Source: Lycorma delicatula (Eukaryota; Arthropoda; Insecta; Hemiptera; Fulgoridae). Taken from it: a stretch of DNA of 64,000 bases. The notes below the pieces were generated by a model. The model had not been told where the DNA came from. It searched no databases and saw only the letters and a list, made by a program, of their open reading frames with translations. Location: NCBI RefSeq assembly GCF_047948215.1, contig NC_134455.1, forward strand, positions 77,411,189 through 77,475,188. The letters run 5' to 3'. Made by a program: the position numbers and the translations under genes. This document shows positions 10,986 through 22,209 of the stretch, piece by piece (the first letter of the stretch is position 1; every line of letters starts with the position of its first letter).

Positions 10986-13529
10986 AAGTAGATATAATCG
11001 AATTCACAATTTATGAGACACTAATTAAACTATCTGGTAATTCTATAAATGTTAATTGTTATTTAGTATTTAGCCGACAACCTCAAAGAAAATTAAAAAA
11101 AAGTTTTTTCTAAATGCTTTCACTTTTTTATATTATTTTATTTTTTTATATTTTAGTTTTTCACAAAATATTTACCTAAAATGAATGAATCCTGATATAT
11201 ACATTACAAGTAAAACAAATCTAACGGTTAAAACCGTAAGATGGGAATAACCTTCAAAATACAAAAAAAAAAATTTTTTTTATAAATTATGCGGAAAATT
11301 TATTTCCTTGAATTTTTTCCGTGTATATTTTTATAGACGAATTCTTACTGAATTAATTATAGAAATTTATTTTATCCAATTGGATAAAGTATGAAATTAA
11401 AAAAGGAAAACATAACAATAATTTTAAAAAATGTATTGTCACTATCTTCTCCTTTGAAATCGTTTGCCAGATTATATTTCTAATTTCCCAATAACATTAT
11501 TGCGTAATAGGTTATTATATTTTTCATTTTCATTGTAAAATTTGTAAAAAAATTTTTCTCCTACTGGTTAAATAAAATTTAATATTCTTATTCCTTTCTT
11601 TACAACAGAAAAAAAACTTTCGATGTTAGAGAAAAATTCAATTTTTCTGTCATAAATTTAGTATTGAACCATTCCTCATTGTAGTTAAGGAAAGAGTTTC
11701 TCAATATTAAAATTTATTAAAAACTCAATTAAGCTATGGAAATTATAATTTGAATATGTTAAATTTAACTGAAAATATATGTAGATAATTTCTTATCGGT
11801 TGAAATTATTTTAGAAACCGTCCTAAAAATATGTAGGATTACCAATTAATGAATTGCTTCTCACAGAAGAGGTATATTTATTTCTTACTTTACGCAAAAT
11901 ATTGGATTGTTTTCATGGCCGTAACGCGTTAATGTACCTGTTGGACTAGTCATATTTGAATAAAATTATTTAAGCCGGTCTCTTAATTCGTTGACCAAAG
12001 TAAAATATTTCTTTTTGGATGGAATATTACCTTCGTTTTGCTGGACTCTGATGTGAATGTGTAGTAGTGAATTCGGCCCAATAAGAAAAAAAAGGAGACA
12101 CCTTGTCATTTATCAGTATCATTATTACTAAACCTGTTTCAGAATTCTTGCAGATCTTTGGAATTACTATGTAGTTTTAAAGAGTAATTGGTATTTATAT
12201 ATAGTGTAAGATCGCCTACAATCTTTATGATTAAAACATCCAATCCCGTAACAAATAGTGCTTAATTAAATACCGTCTTTTTTAAAATTGAAAATTATCT
12301 ATTAATATATATTTATTTCCTGAGCATATAAAAATAGGTAAGTTTCATCAAAGAGACGTCTGATGCCCATCAAGATTCCTATAATCTGTGAACAATCCAT
12401 GATTTTTTGTAGTTAGATATATTTTGTAGGAATTTTTAAATAATAGGATTTTTTTACAATTTATTTTTTCGTGTTACATTTTATTCTAAATGAGAAATTA
12501 CGATGAATATTTTTTTTATTCAAAATCGGTTTATTTTTTATGTTAATATATGTTAATCAGGGATGAACAAACGGACCACTAGAAAGTAATAAAAGTAAAA
12601 GAGGTATTTTCTTCAGTTTTGTATTTCTATCAAATTTTTTCGTAACAGTAGTACAAGGATGATAGTTTTGCAGATTTTTTTAAATATCTATTTTACTTTG
12701 TTTTAGATTATTATTTAGAATGCATAGAATTACCTTTTACCCTGTTGGTGACGTATTTAAAAAAATACACTTTTTAATGATAAAATTATAACGATAATAA
12801 AATCAAAATAGTTCGGATAACGAACACAAGTACACAGAAATTCTCTGATGTTATTACTTTTTTTATCTTATTATTGTTTAAACAATATTTATTAAGCTAA
12901 TGTCCTGTAATTTTATTCCTTAAGATAGTCTAATAATATTAAAACATTTGTTTTTAATAAACTGAATAAAAAGTCAATTAACGTACTATTGCAATATTTC
13001 ATTATCACAAGAATTAATCGGCCAGATTTGTGGACTTAGGTAGTGAAAACTCTTGGTAACAAAACCATAGTGATGCATATTAGCAGACATTTTTTAGTAC
13101 AAAACTATAACCATTAACGGTTTTATAAACGCATCTTTGTATTAATAGATAAAAAAATATAAGTTTTATATATTTAAAATATTTTTTATAAATAACTTTA
13201 AAAAAAACTTTACGTAAAAGAACTTTTAATTATAACTAATTTTAGTTTATTTTATAATAATGTAGTAAATATTGATAATAATTTTCAATATTATACAAAT
13301 TTTGCTTTATTTCTTTGAAAGTTCAGTGTTTTTTTTTTCAATTTACTTCTATTTATATACTTTTTTCTTTATAATTTATTCTTGTTATATAATTTATATA
13401 TTTTGTAAAGTTGGTCTAAAGTGCTCTTATATTATTAACAAAATTTCTATAATTAAAAATAAATTAAAAAATTAATTGTATAAACTATAAAATAGAATTA
13501 AAAGTAATTTTTTTCAAAAACATTTTTAG
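10986..13529. other. AT-rich stretch, no gene seen
   Basis: No recognisable gene, tRNA-like head or transposase motif. Only small I/F/Y-rich frames occur, such as that at 13272-13475. Confidence 0.55.
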
Positions 13530-13690
13530 GTCCGTCATTTTGCGGGAGAGTTCAATGGCGTTATGTCCACCGGATATCTGTTGATCAATAATTCTGGTTA
13601 CACGTTTAGGCGCCAGATTGCACCGCTGCCTTCGAGCGGGAGCAAATTTTTTTAATTTTCAGGTCTAGATAGCATACCACTCTCTATTTT
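13530..13690. other. Small GC-richer island, unidentified
   Basis: A 160-bp block (TTTTGCGGGAGAGTTCAATG, CCACCGGATATCTGTTGATC, TTTAGGCGCCAGATTGCACC, CTTCGAGCGGGAGCAAA) stands out from the AT-rich surroundings. No ORF, tRNA-like box or terminal repeat was seen. It may be the remnant of a short element. Confidence 0.4.
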
Positions 13691-14137
13691 TTCTCAGAAA
13701 AAAACTATGTAACAAACATTTTTATTAGTTTAATTAATTTTATATACACAGAATACATTACAATAATTTTTAGTAACAAAGAAATACATAATAATATTTA
13801 CGCTAATTAGGATATAATATTGTTATTCAGAATACTGTAGATTATTTCATAATCATAGTTTGTTGTTATTTTTTTATGTTATTAAATTATTAATTATTTA
13901 AATTATAAATTATTATTGTTATGTTACATTAAAATAAGTTTGACACTAAATATGGCAACTTAATAAAAAAATAAGAAATAAATAATTGTAGAAAAATTAA
14001 TTAATTAATACAAACAGAAATAAGAAAATAAACATTCTGGGAAGCATATAACGAATTGTAAAATTATATATTAATTTTAAATAACTTAAAAAATTACAAA
14101 TTATTAATATAAATATGATTTATTTTTTATTAATATA

Positions 14138-14474
14138 TGACTAAATAGGGATCTCTTCTGTTTTCCCCCCACAATGTTTTTTTTTTTACGTTACGTATTA
14201 CATATTAGTAGTTCATGTTATAATTATATGCTTATAATTATAAATATAATTAACCAAACTTAACCTACTGTTGCTTCGTTCATTAGCCTTGACCAACGAG
14301 CGAAGGTTAGCGAACGACGCGAGCATAGATTAAGATTGGTTTGATTGTATTTATAATATCTCTGCAAATACCTTCAAATACTGTGTAATAACTAAATGAG
14401 GAATTACTAATAGGTATTACCTAACGTAAAAAAAACCATTGCGGGTGAAAACAGGAAAGACTCCTAAATAGTCA
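14138..14474. mobile_element. Fold-back (palindromic) MITE-like element, ~337 bp
   Basis: The two halves are inverted copies of each other along their whole length. The left end TGACTAAATAGGGATC pairs with the right end GAGTCCTAAATAGTCA read in reverse complement (TGACTATTTAGGA). Next, CTGTTTTC and a G/C-rich step (CCCCACAATG against the complement of CATTGCGGGTG) align, then TTTTTTTTACGTTA and TATTAGTA(G/A)TTC. Near the centre TTAACCAAACTTAACCTA pairs with ATAGATTAAGATTGGTTT, and CGTTCATTAGCCTT with AAGGTTAGCGAACG, around 14291-14310. There is no ORF. A clear target duplication was not found. It is most likely a non-autonomous DNA element. Confidence 0.7.
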
Positions 14475-14589
14475 ACTGAAAATAAAACAACTCGAACGAG
14501 TAAAGTGTTTGATATTGTGGTATCATTTATAATCGCGCAAAAATTTATTGTAGCACAAATTATAATCATCATACAAACTAAATATCATC

Positions 14590-14654
<65 letters not shown>
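14590..14654. repeat. (TA)n microsatellite
   Basis: A nearly pure TA tract of about 60 bp, interrupted by single C and T bases. Confidence 0.9.
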
Positions 14655-15103
14655 AAATGATTATTTATATATATTTATGAAATTAGCATCTGCTAACAAT
14701 ACTGAGGTGTTTTAATTTAATTTTTGTTACTTCAACTAGAGTTACTTCTGATATATGATATATTACTAATTTTCTTATTTATAAGTATTGAAAATTATTG
14801 TTCACCTTTTTACGATAAAAATTAGCGTATGTTCGGTTGATCATTAAACTCTCAACAGATAGGTATTTTTATCGTAAATAATGAAAAAGAAAAGATTTTT
14901 CTTTACATTTTAAATATTAACGATTATATTTCTTTCTGATTATCAAAAGTAAACTTTAATGAATATTTTCATATAGTAATTAAGTAATTCATGTAATAAT
15001 TGATTAACCGTCATTTCATAATTTACATGATATGTTTCTAAATTTCCTATGCACATCTGATTAAAATGATTTTTCCCCCTGTAATTTTAATTAAATCGAC
15101 GTT

Positions 15104-15157
15104 TTTGAGCTCAACACTAACACAAAGGAATTCCTTTGTGTTAGTTTTGAGCTAAAA
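15104..15157. repeat. Near-perfect inverted repeat, no loop
   Basis: Arms of about 27 bp meet at GGAATTCC (15127-15134). The left arm GCTCAACACTAACACAAAGG differs from the reverse complement of the right arm at one or two bases. There is no spacer, so it would extrude as a cruciform. Confidence 0.85.
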
Positions 15158-15175
15158 ATTGATAAAATTGAATTG

Positions 15176-15235
15176 AGCAAAAAATTCATAATGATGAATT
15201 TTTTGCGTAATTCATAATGATGAATTACGCAAAAA
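15176..15235. repeat. Two adjoining hairpins with the same loop
   Basis: The first hairpin is GCAAAAAATTCAT, loop AATG, ATGAATTTTTTGC. The second is GCGTAATTCAT, loop AATG, ATGAATTACGC. They overlap by GC and share the core ATTCATAATGATGAAT. They lie about 20 bp after the inverted repeat centred on 15130. Confidence 0.8.
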
Positions 15236-15239
15236 ATTG

Positions 15240-16827
15240 ATAAAATTATTAATATTAAACAGCAGTAACTTTTAATAAAAACAATAAATTATACAGTTAT
15301 TTTATTTAGGAAATATATTTTTAAAATTTCCGAAATATTTTTATAAATTAAAAATCTCCTTTTGCTTTCAAAGATATTTGTTTTTTCATTTTTATTACAA
15401 TTAAAATAAAGTAGTTCACATCTAATTTAATTATTATTATAATACATGATTTTCTTTCTTTTTTTTAGTGTGCTGTCAGAAAACTCGAAAAAATACTTCA
15501 ATGGCTGAATGCAATTGAAGCAATGATGGTATTGTTTGTTGTAATTTGCCACTCCTTTATTTTCTGTACTAAATATGAAATACTTGTATATTTAAAAACA
15601 CTTTTGTTTGTAGTTTCATAAAGGAGTCTTTATCAATAAAGTGTAAACTACATTTTCATTATAGAAAATAAGCAAATATCTATTGTAATAATTATGCAAA
15701 ATAAGGAAATATTTAACTATTACGAAAAACAGAATTAAAAACTGCACTTTTTATATAAAAAAAGAATAAGAACACAAATTGATTATTTATAATTATGTAG
15801 GAATCATATTATAGCAAAAAAATTGAGTTGTAATTTAATATAAATTCCAAAGCATTAAAGACATTATTCACAAAAAAGGTGTAAAGCCTCGCATAAAGAA
15901 AATATCAATTAAGTTAATTGTATGTAAATGTGGGTTGAAGAATATATAAAACATGAATTTATATTCGTATAAAATATTTAAAAAAATGTAAACTAATTTT
16001 TTTTTTAGTAAAAAAATCTTTTTCTACCAGATGGGTGTTCTACATGAAGGATAGCGCTTTTTAGAAATTGAAAATAAAAAAAACTATTAAAAAAAAATAT
16101 AAATTTTTATTTTTTATCTTGTGAAATTTTTATAGAATTCAAATATAACAATAAAATTTCTGTGAATTCTTTATAAGTGAGGCAAAGTTCCTCAAAATTC
16201 AAATTAAGATAGGTGGATTTAGATTTTGTTTAATCAAGATGCTGTTGCTAAAGAATATGTTGGTTTTAATATTAAACTTCTTTTCTTTTTTTTTATGATA
16301 AACAAAATATGTAATAAAATTGAAAGAAAGTTTTCTGAGAAAAAAAGAAAGACTAACTCCCCCCCCCCCCCCCCTACAACCAATCATACCAATCATATGC
16401 ACCACAGTCCAGCGACTGTGCAGTATATAAATTAATGAAATTAAATATAATTATATAAAATTTCAAAAAAATAAATATAATAAATAAGTAAGCTTTCCAA
16501 TAGTTAAAGCTTTACTAAAATCGGATCAGTAGTTTAAAATTTATAGAATAATAAAAAAATATATAGACTATCAAATATTTAATCGTACAAAGCAAAGTTT
16601 ATTTCATTTATATCTCTATTAGAATTACGAATATTTGGTCAAACTGCACCCATATACAAATATTATATAAACTAAAATTTAAAAAAGCAAATTACCCTTT
16701 TCAATCAGTTTAGTAATTTTAACTTAATAGAAATATAATATTTCTAAGTTATAACACATAATATTTTCTTAATGCTATACATTAAGGGTACAATGTGAGA
16801 TATTACATAAGTGATCTGTAAACATAT

Positions 16828-16860
<33 letters not shown>

Positions 16861-18320
16861 TATGATCTATTAACACGTTATGTAATACCATATGAAAAAG
16901 TTTAGTTTATTTGAAAGTTCAAAACAGATTATTGAAAGGAAACATTTTGTACGTAAAATGTATAGCAAACTGTATTAATTTTACTGTTAATATTTTTAAA
17001 TTATTTGCTATTATTAATTAATTTTTAATTAATTGTTTGTTTTTTTAGTTTCAATTAAATAAAAGTATTAATTTGAAAATATATCTTGGATTATATTTTT
17101 TTTTTGTTGGCAAAATAGAATAAAAATGATGAACGTACTTCAAGATATTATAAAATAACTAACATTTTCATTGTAAGTTTACTTTAATATTTTTCATTAT
17201 GAAGAATTATAACTTGTAAATATAAGTTATTACCTTTTAAAATATTGTTAAATAACAACATAACATTTTGAAATACTTTTATGTAAACTTCCATAAAAAG
17301 CCTCCATTAAATACTAGAAATTTATCTTATATTTTTTAATTAAAACCAAAGAGATCTAACAAATCAAATAATGCATGTAGAAAATAATTATAAATCGTTA
17401 ATTGCATAAAAAAAATGAAAGTAAAGTCGCTTGCTAGTGCATTGAGTCAACAAAGAAATTTCACTGCTTTAAATAAAAAAAATTATCATTTACTTTTATG
17501 TTTGTAAAAAATGTTCAAATATGTTTTTAAATTATGAATCTATTAGCTATTTTCAATCTTGCAAATATTTACAAAATTATGATAAAAGAGATAGAAAATT
17601 ATTAAACTAATATTTACGTATTCTAAACCGTTACACTTAAATATGACACAACACTGACGTTATAGGTTGATTTTAGGACTAACTAGTGGTAGTATATATT
17701 CCTATTTGGCCGGTTTCCCTTATGTAAAAGATGAAAAAAAAGGAGTTCAAAACCAGATTTAAGAAAATAAAAATTATATTAGCTTCCCTTCCCCTCTTTT
17801 TACATTTTTTGTGACACCTTTGAAAATATTTTGACCCCTTTAAACTCTTCCCTAATACAAAGAACCGGACAATAGGTTGTAGATAAAAGATCTTGACGCT
17901 AGTCACACTGACAGCTGGCCTCTCATTTCACTCTCTACTTAGCCGGTTACCCCCCCCTTTCTAGAACTATCTATTACCTTTTATCCCTACAAATTATGGA
18001 ACATCACGCGAATGATTATTTGATATTTGAAAATTATAATTGTATTTATTAAAATTATATAATTTTATATATAACAGTAAACGCGAGCATGTGTACACAT
18101 CCACAAACATATGTAATTAATTATTTTATCAATGTGCATAAAAAATAATATTTATTAATATTCTAAATATGTAACATTAATAAATATTTAAATATATTAA
18201 TATTTAAAATTCATGAATTTATTCAAACTAATCCATTAGTAAGAGAAAATAAAATATTCCTGAAATATTATTATAATGTATTCTTGAATTTAAGTAAGTA
18301 CAAAAACAAAACAAAAATTT
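15240..18320. other. AT-rich stretch with small simple repeats, no gene seen
   Basis: It contains a C tract at 16359-16374, a (TA)n tract at 16826-16852 and many A/T runs. Frames at 16199-16435 run through the C/G tract and are not credible genes. A C/T-rich section at 17780-17965 was not assigned. Confidence 0.55.
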
Positions 18321-18324
18321 CATT

Positions 18325-18430
18325 CGACCTCCGTGGCTGAGTAGGTAGCATCTTGGGATTTCGTGTGCAGGTGTCCCGGGTTCGAATGCCAAAGTAGAGG
18401 TATTTATTGTTACTGTAGGTAGGTAGTATC
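18325..18430 (+). mobile_element. tRNA-like SINE head (SINE C)
   Basis: GACCTCCGTGGCTGAGTAGG supplies an acceptor-like start and A box, and CCCGGGTTCGAATGCC an excellent B box, about 45 bp apart. The 5' ACCTC can pair with GAGGT after the B box. The T stem is mismatched and the anticodon arm is poor. This is therefore better explained as the RNA polymerase III promoter head of a SINE than as a working tRNA gene. Its body after 18400 was not matched elsewhere in the window. Confidence 0.6.
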
Positions 18431-18734
18431 TACTGATCTTATACCGGATATTATGTCTAACGGACTGATGACCATATTTGTTGATATTCGCTCTCACATT
18501 TGGTTTCTAATTGTATTTTTATTTAAAAAGAAAAAAATTAAACTAAATCTGAAAATAATTAAAATATTTAATAACAATAAAATTAATAATTTAAATTTAT
18601 TACAGTATAGGTTAATACTAAATATTATCAGTTCAGTTGTTTTTTCATTAGTTTCGAAGCTTGTGGAAGAATTTGAAACGTCGGAATATGAAATTAATAT
18701 TTCGTTTGTGTATATGAAATGTAATTTTTTTTAG

Positions 18735-18815
18735 CGGGTGACAAACCTCACGCCTGATCGGGATTCGAATCTGCGACCATATGGATCAAAGATAGAGACA
18801 CTAGAACTTCGTCAC
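18735..18815 (-). mobile_element. tRNA-like SINE head, minus strand
   Basis: The reverse complement reads TGACGAAGTTCTAGTGTCTC, then a variable arm, then GCAGATTCGAATCCCGATCA and GGCGTGAG. The B box is strong and the A box weak. CCCGATCAGGCGTGA resembles CCCCGGTCAGGCATGA in the SINE B copy at 56813-56972, so it is probably a truncated relative. Confidence 0.55.
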
Positions 18816-19504
18816 AAAAGTGGGCTAATTTTTATTTATTAATTTACAAATTAATGAAATTAAATATAATTATATAAAATTTCCAAAAAAAATATAATAA
18901 ATAAGTAAATAATTTCATTGTCACCAAAAATACCAATACATAGGATAATATTTCCTAGTGAAATTCTTCAGTACTGACTCTTGGATGACTGAGTTTATTA
19001 TATCTGCAAACAATCTTTAAGACTTAAAAGTTTTAAGATTTTAATTAATGCGAAAAATATATCATAGATTGATAATTTCCTGTGTTTAGTTTTCAGCACT
19101 ATTATTCACTATACAAAATTTTGAAATATTTCTAGACTACAGAAGAAAGTTATTACATATAGAATATGAAAAAAAATTGTAACATCTCTATAACTTTTCA
19201 AACCTTCAGTTAATAAGTGTACATTATTTATTGAGAAAATAAATTTCAATAATACCAGATTACAGAAAAGGTATGTAATACCTTTTAAAGTATGCCATAC
19301 CTTTCTTGAAATCTAACCCAGGACTAGTTGAATGAGAAGAGAGTATGTGATCATAACACAAATAAACGTAGCTGTTACACAAATGGATTACTGATTTATA
19401 AAAATACATTAATAAATAAATATTTTATCTTAATCGATACGTAAATACACTATACAGATGGAATACAATATATAGATGATAGTGTATATGTATATATATA
19501 TATA

Positions 19505-19850
19505 TTACTCTATGGATAAAAAGTAACTACCGCAATATTTGCCAGAATTTATCAAGGGAATTTTAAAATAACCTTCATCAGAACAGCATAACAAAATTAT
19601 ATTAATTAATTTTTTAAATAAAAAAATTTGATGTGGACACCCAGGAGTACTTTCTTGTACTCCTATTAAATTACATACACACATTTTTTTTTCATGAAAA
19701 CTATAAAATTTTATTTCATTAATAACTTCCGATATTTTTTTTATATTTATTATTAAATTATTATTTATTACAAAACTTTTTTTTTTATAATCGGAGTTTA
19801 ATATTGTAACTGATGTTGATATTGACATTGATTAATTAAAAAAAAGTTTA
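19505..19850. repeat. Unnamed repeat G, copy 1
   Basis: GATGTGGACACCCAGGAGTA, CTTTCTTGTACTCCTATTAA and ATTACATACACACATTTTTT around 19629-19690 match the block at 45525-45595. The following TATTTCATT sections also correspond. The 107-residue minus-strand frame across it is low-complexity and is not called as a gene. Confidence 0.5.
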
Positions 19851-19899
19851 AAAAGTCGAACCTATGTGCCCTTGTAAAATCCAAATATTTCATTAATTA

Positions 19900-20310
19900 A
19901 AATTTCATTTGCCTATAAATCTGTAACCAATCATAAGTAAGTACCACTTATTATAAATCGTTGAAAAGCTCTCAATGACGGCTTATTACTGCAATTAAGA
20001 AAAAGCTCAAATTCCAATTTTTTTTTAATTTTGGGCTTTATTGGACACTTTTGTTCAGTCAATTGCAATCAAATAGGAAGCTGGACAACTAGATGTTACA
20101 ACAGTCCTAAATCCAAAATTTCAACTTCCTATGGCTAATTGTTTTTGAGTTATGCGAGATAAATACGTGCGTACAGGCATCACGCCGAAACTAGTCAAAA
20201 TGAATTCAGGGATGGTCAAAATGGATATTTCCGTTGAAATTTGGAAACCGAAATTTTTCGTGATACTTGATTTAGTTGATACAAGGAAGAAAAAACAACA
20301 TTTGTTTAAA
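19900..20310 (+). mobile_element. Possible LINE 3'-end repeat (RTE-like)
   Basis: A moderately GC-richer block contains TTTTTGAGTTATGCGAGATA, ATCACGCCGAAACTAGTCAA, AATGAATTCAGGGATGGTCA and CCGAAATTTTTCGTGATACT, ending in TACAAGGAAGAAAAAA. The GAGTTATGCGAGAT and A-rich end resemble 3' untranslated parts of common arthropod non-LTR repeats. No coding part is present. The class is inference. Confidence 0.4.
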
Positions 20311-20319
20311 TTCCTTATT

Positions 20320-21270
20320 AATAATTTATAAATAAATACGTAAAAATAACGATAAATTATATATATGAAATCACTAAATAACGAAAATTACAAAAAAACA
20401 AATAATAATTCAGTTCATTCGGAGATAAAGAAAATAATTTAACCTCACATTTCTCATTAAATGGGATGGAGAAAATTCTGGATTACAAAATTATTTTTTG
20501 TTAGAATTATTTTAAAATTTATTTATGGGATCATATTTTTTTGTGGTAAAGGAAATCTTGTGATTGTTTTTAGAAAATTAATGAAAAAGTGTTTTAGATA
20601 AATTAGCAATTTATTAAAAATGGCAAATGAGACATGATAAGGCTGTTTATTGTAAACAAATTTATAATATTGAGTTGTACTAGGTTCTATTTTGTAGTTT
20701 AGTAGAGGTGGATATTGTGTTTTATTTTTAAATAAATATTATTTTTAGCAAACGTTCCATGTTCATAAATAAATATTTATATTTATTTCTTCATGATTGG
20801 ACATGGAGCTAAATTATTTAATTTTAATCATTATTAACCTGGGAAAAACTACTAAATGGCAATAATATGTGATAATAAATTAACACGTCGTACAAAAAAA
20901 AGTATATCAGTTGTAAAATAAAAAAACAAAAATCCATAATTTTAAATTGTTGAACTGCTACACTCAATTATTAGACCAAAGCATCTCAATAAAATTAATC
21001 ATTTATTGATTTTGTTATTTATGAGCAACAAACTTCACCTTCCTTTTATTTTTATCTAAGTAAATACACCTAAAACCCTCTTAGATAGGAATTTTTTAAT
21101 TTTTTTTAGGAAGATAAAATTTTATGGATACGCATCATTTATTTTTTACATCTCAAAAAAAATCAGCAAACAAAAAAAACTCTGAGAGCATTTAAAATGG
21201 TATTTAATAAAACGATCTTTCTCAACTACAGTTACTTTCGTCTGTTATTATTATGTTTGTATATATATAT
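20320..21270. other. AT-rich stretch, no gene seen
   Basis: Nothing recognisable on either strand. Confidence 0.6.
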
Positions 21271-21275
21271 ATACA

Positions 21276-21340
21276 TTTTTTTTTTTTTTAGTTGTATGGC
21301 CATCGACGCTAAGGTCAGTAGCCTTCATCACAGTCACATT
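21276..21340 (-). mobile_element. 5'-truncated LINE 3' tail
   Basis: Read on the minus strand it is GGCTACTGACCTTAGCGTCG followed by ATGGCCATACAACT and a 15-bp A run. It shares the pattern GGCT-A-N-TGACC-N-GTCGATG-CC-poly(A) with the tail of the ORF1 element at 62320-62369. A short copy of just the 3' end is typical of aborted target-primed reverse transcription. Confidence 0.55.
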
Positions 21341-21344
21341 CTTA

Positions 21345-22110
21345 AAAAAAAAAAGTAAAATAAATTAGTATAAAGAGAATGACAATTATTATTATTTATT
21401 AATTTTCGTAATGAGAAATGAATTTCCTATTGTACTCGTATTAAATAGTAAGCCTGATTTATAATTGAACTCGGAAACATCTGTTTTTTAAATTTCTCTA
21501 AATGTTCATTTGATTTTATAAATTTAAATTAAATTAGTCATTTTACAAATAGAATTACGCACTTAAAACTTTTTTTTTAATAAATTATTATTTTAATGGA
21601 AGACTCATTAAAAGAAATAAAATTCACCGGAAAATATTCACAAGAAAATAAAAGGACTAATGACAGTAGATGTTGATTAAAAAAAACTCTTTTAGAAGAG
21701 AAAAAACATAATAAATAAAAAATAACAATAGTTTCATCAGATATTCAATAACTTTTATTTAAAAACAAATATATTAAAACAATAAATTAATTAAGAATTC
21801 TGGCTATTGTTGATTTAGCACTTCATTAAAAACCGAAAGCAACTGAATAATAAAATTAACTTTTTCTTAATCGTAATTGAGACGTGAACAGAATTTCTGA
21901 TAAAAACCACTTTATTTTAGAGGTATTTTAATGTAAAAAGGATTTCCATCTAATATTTTCGTAGTAAATATTTGTTTTTATACAGTAATATATAAGTAAA
22001 TGAATGGGATGGAATTTCTTCTTCTGTTATTTCTATTTTGAAAGTAATATACACATATTGTTTTGTAAAACAGATAATATTACTTTTATTTTAAATATAA
22101 CAGGTTTGTT
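21345..22110. other. AT-rich stretch, no gene seen
   Basis: Nothing recognisable on either strand. Confidence 0.6.
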
Positions 22111-22116
22111 GGAGTC

Positions 22117-22206
22117 CACACGCACGAGCGCGCGCGCGCACACACGCACGCAGCGAGAGTGTGAGTTTGAGAGGGCACGTTTGTGTGTGTGTGTGTGTGT
22201 GTGTGT
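22117..22206. repeat. Compound CA/CG and GT microsatellite
   Basis: A CACGCACG/CGCGCG/CACA section (22117-22151) is followed, after a GAGA-type spacer, by about 12 GT units (22181-22206). Alternating purine-pyrimidine tracts in opposite sense can pair or adopt left-handed DNA. Frames on both strands across it are artefacts. Confidence 0.9.
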
Positions 22207-22209
22207 TAT

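Noticed and set aside
18325..18400. Possible tRNA gene
   Set aside because: The A and B boxes are good, but the T stem is mismatched and no clean anticodon arm forms. A SINE head explains it better.
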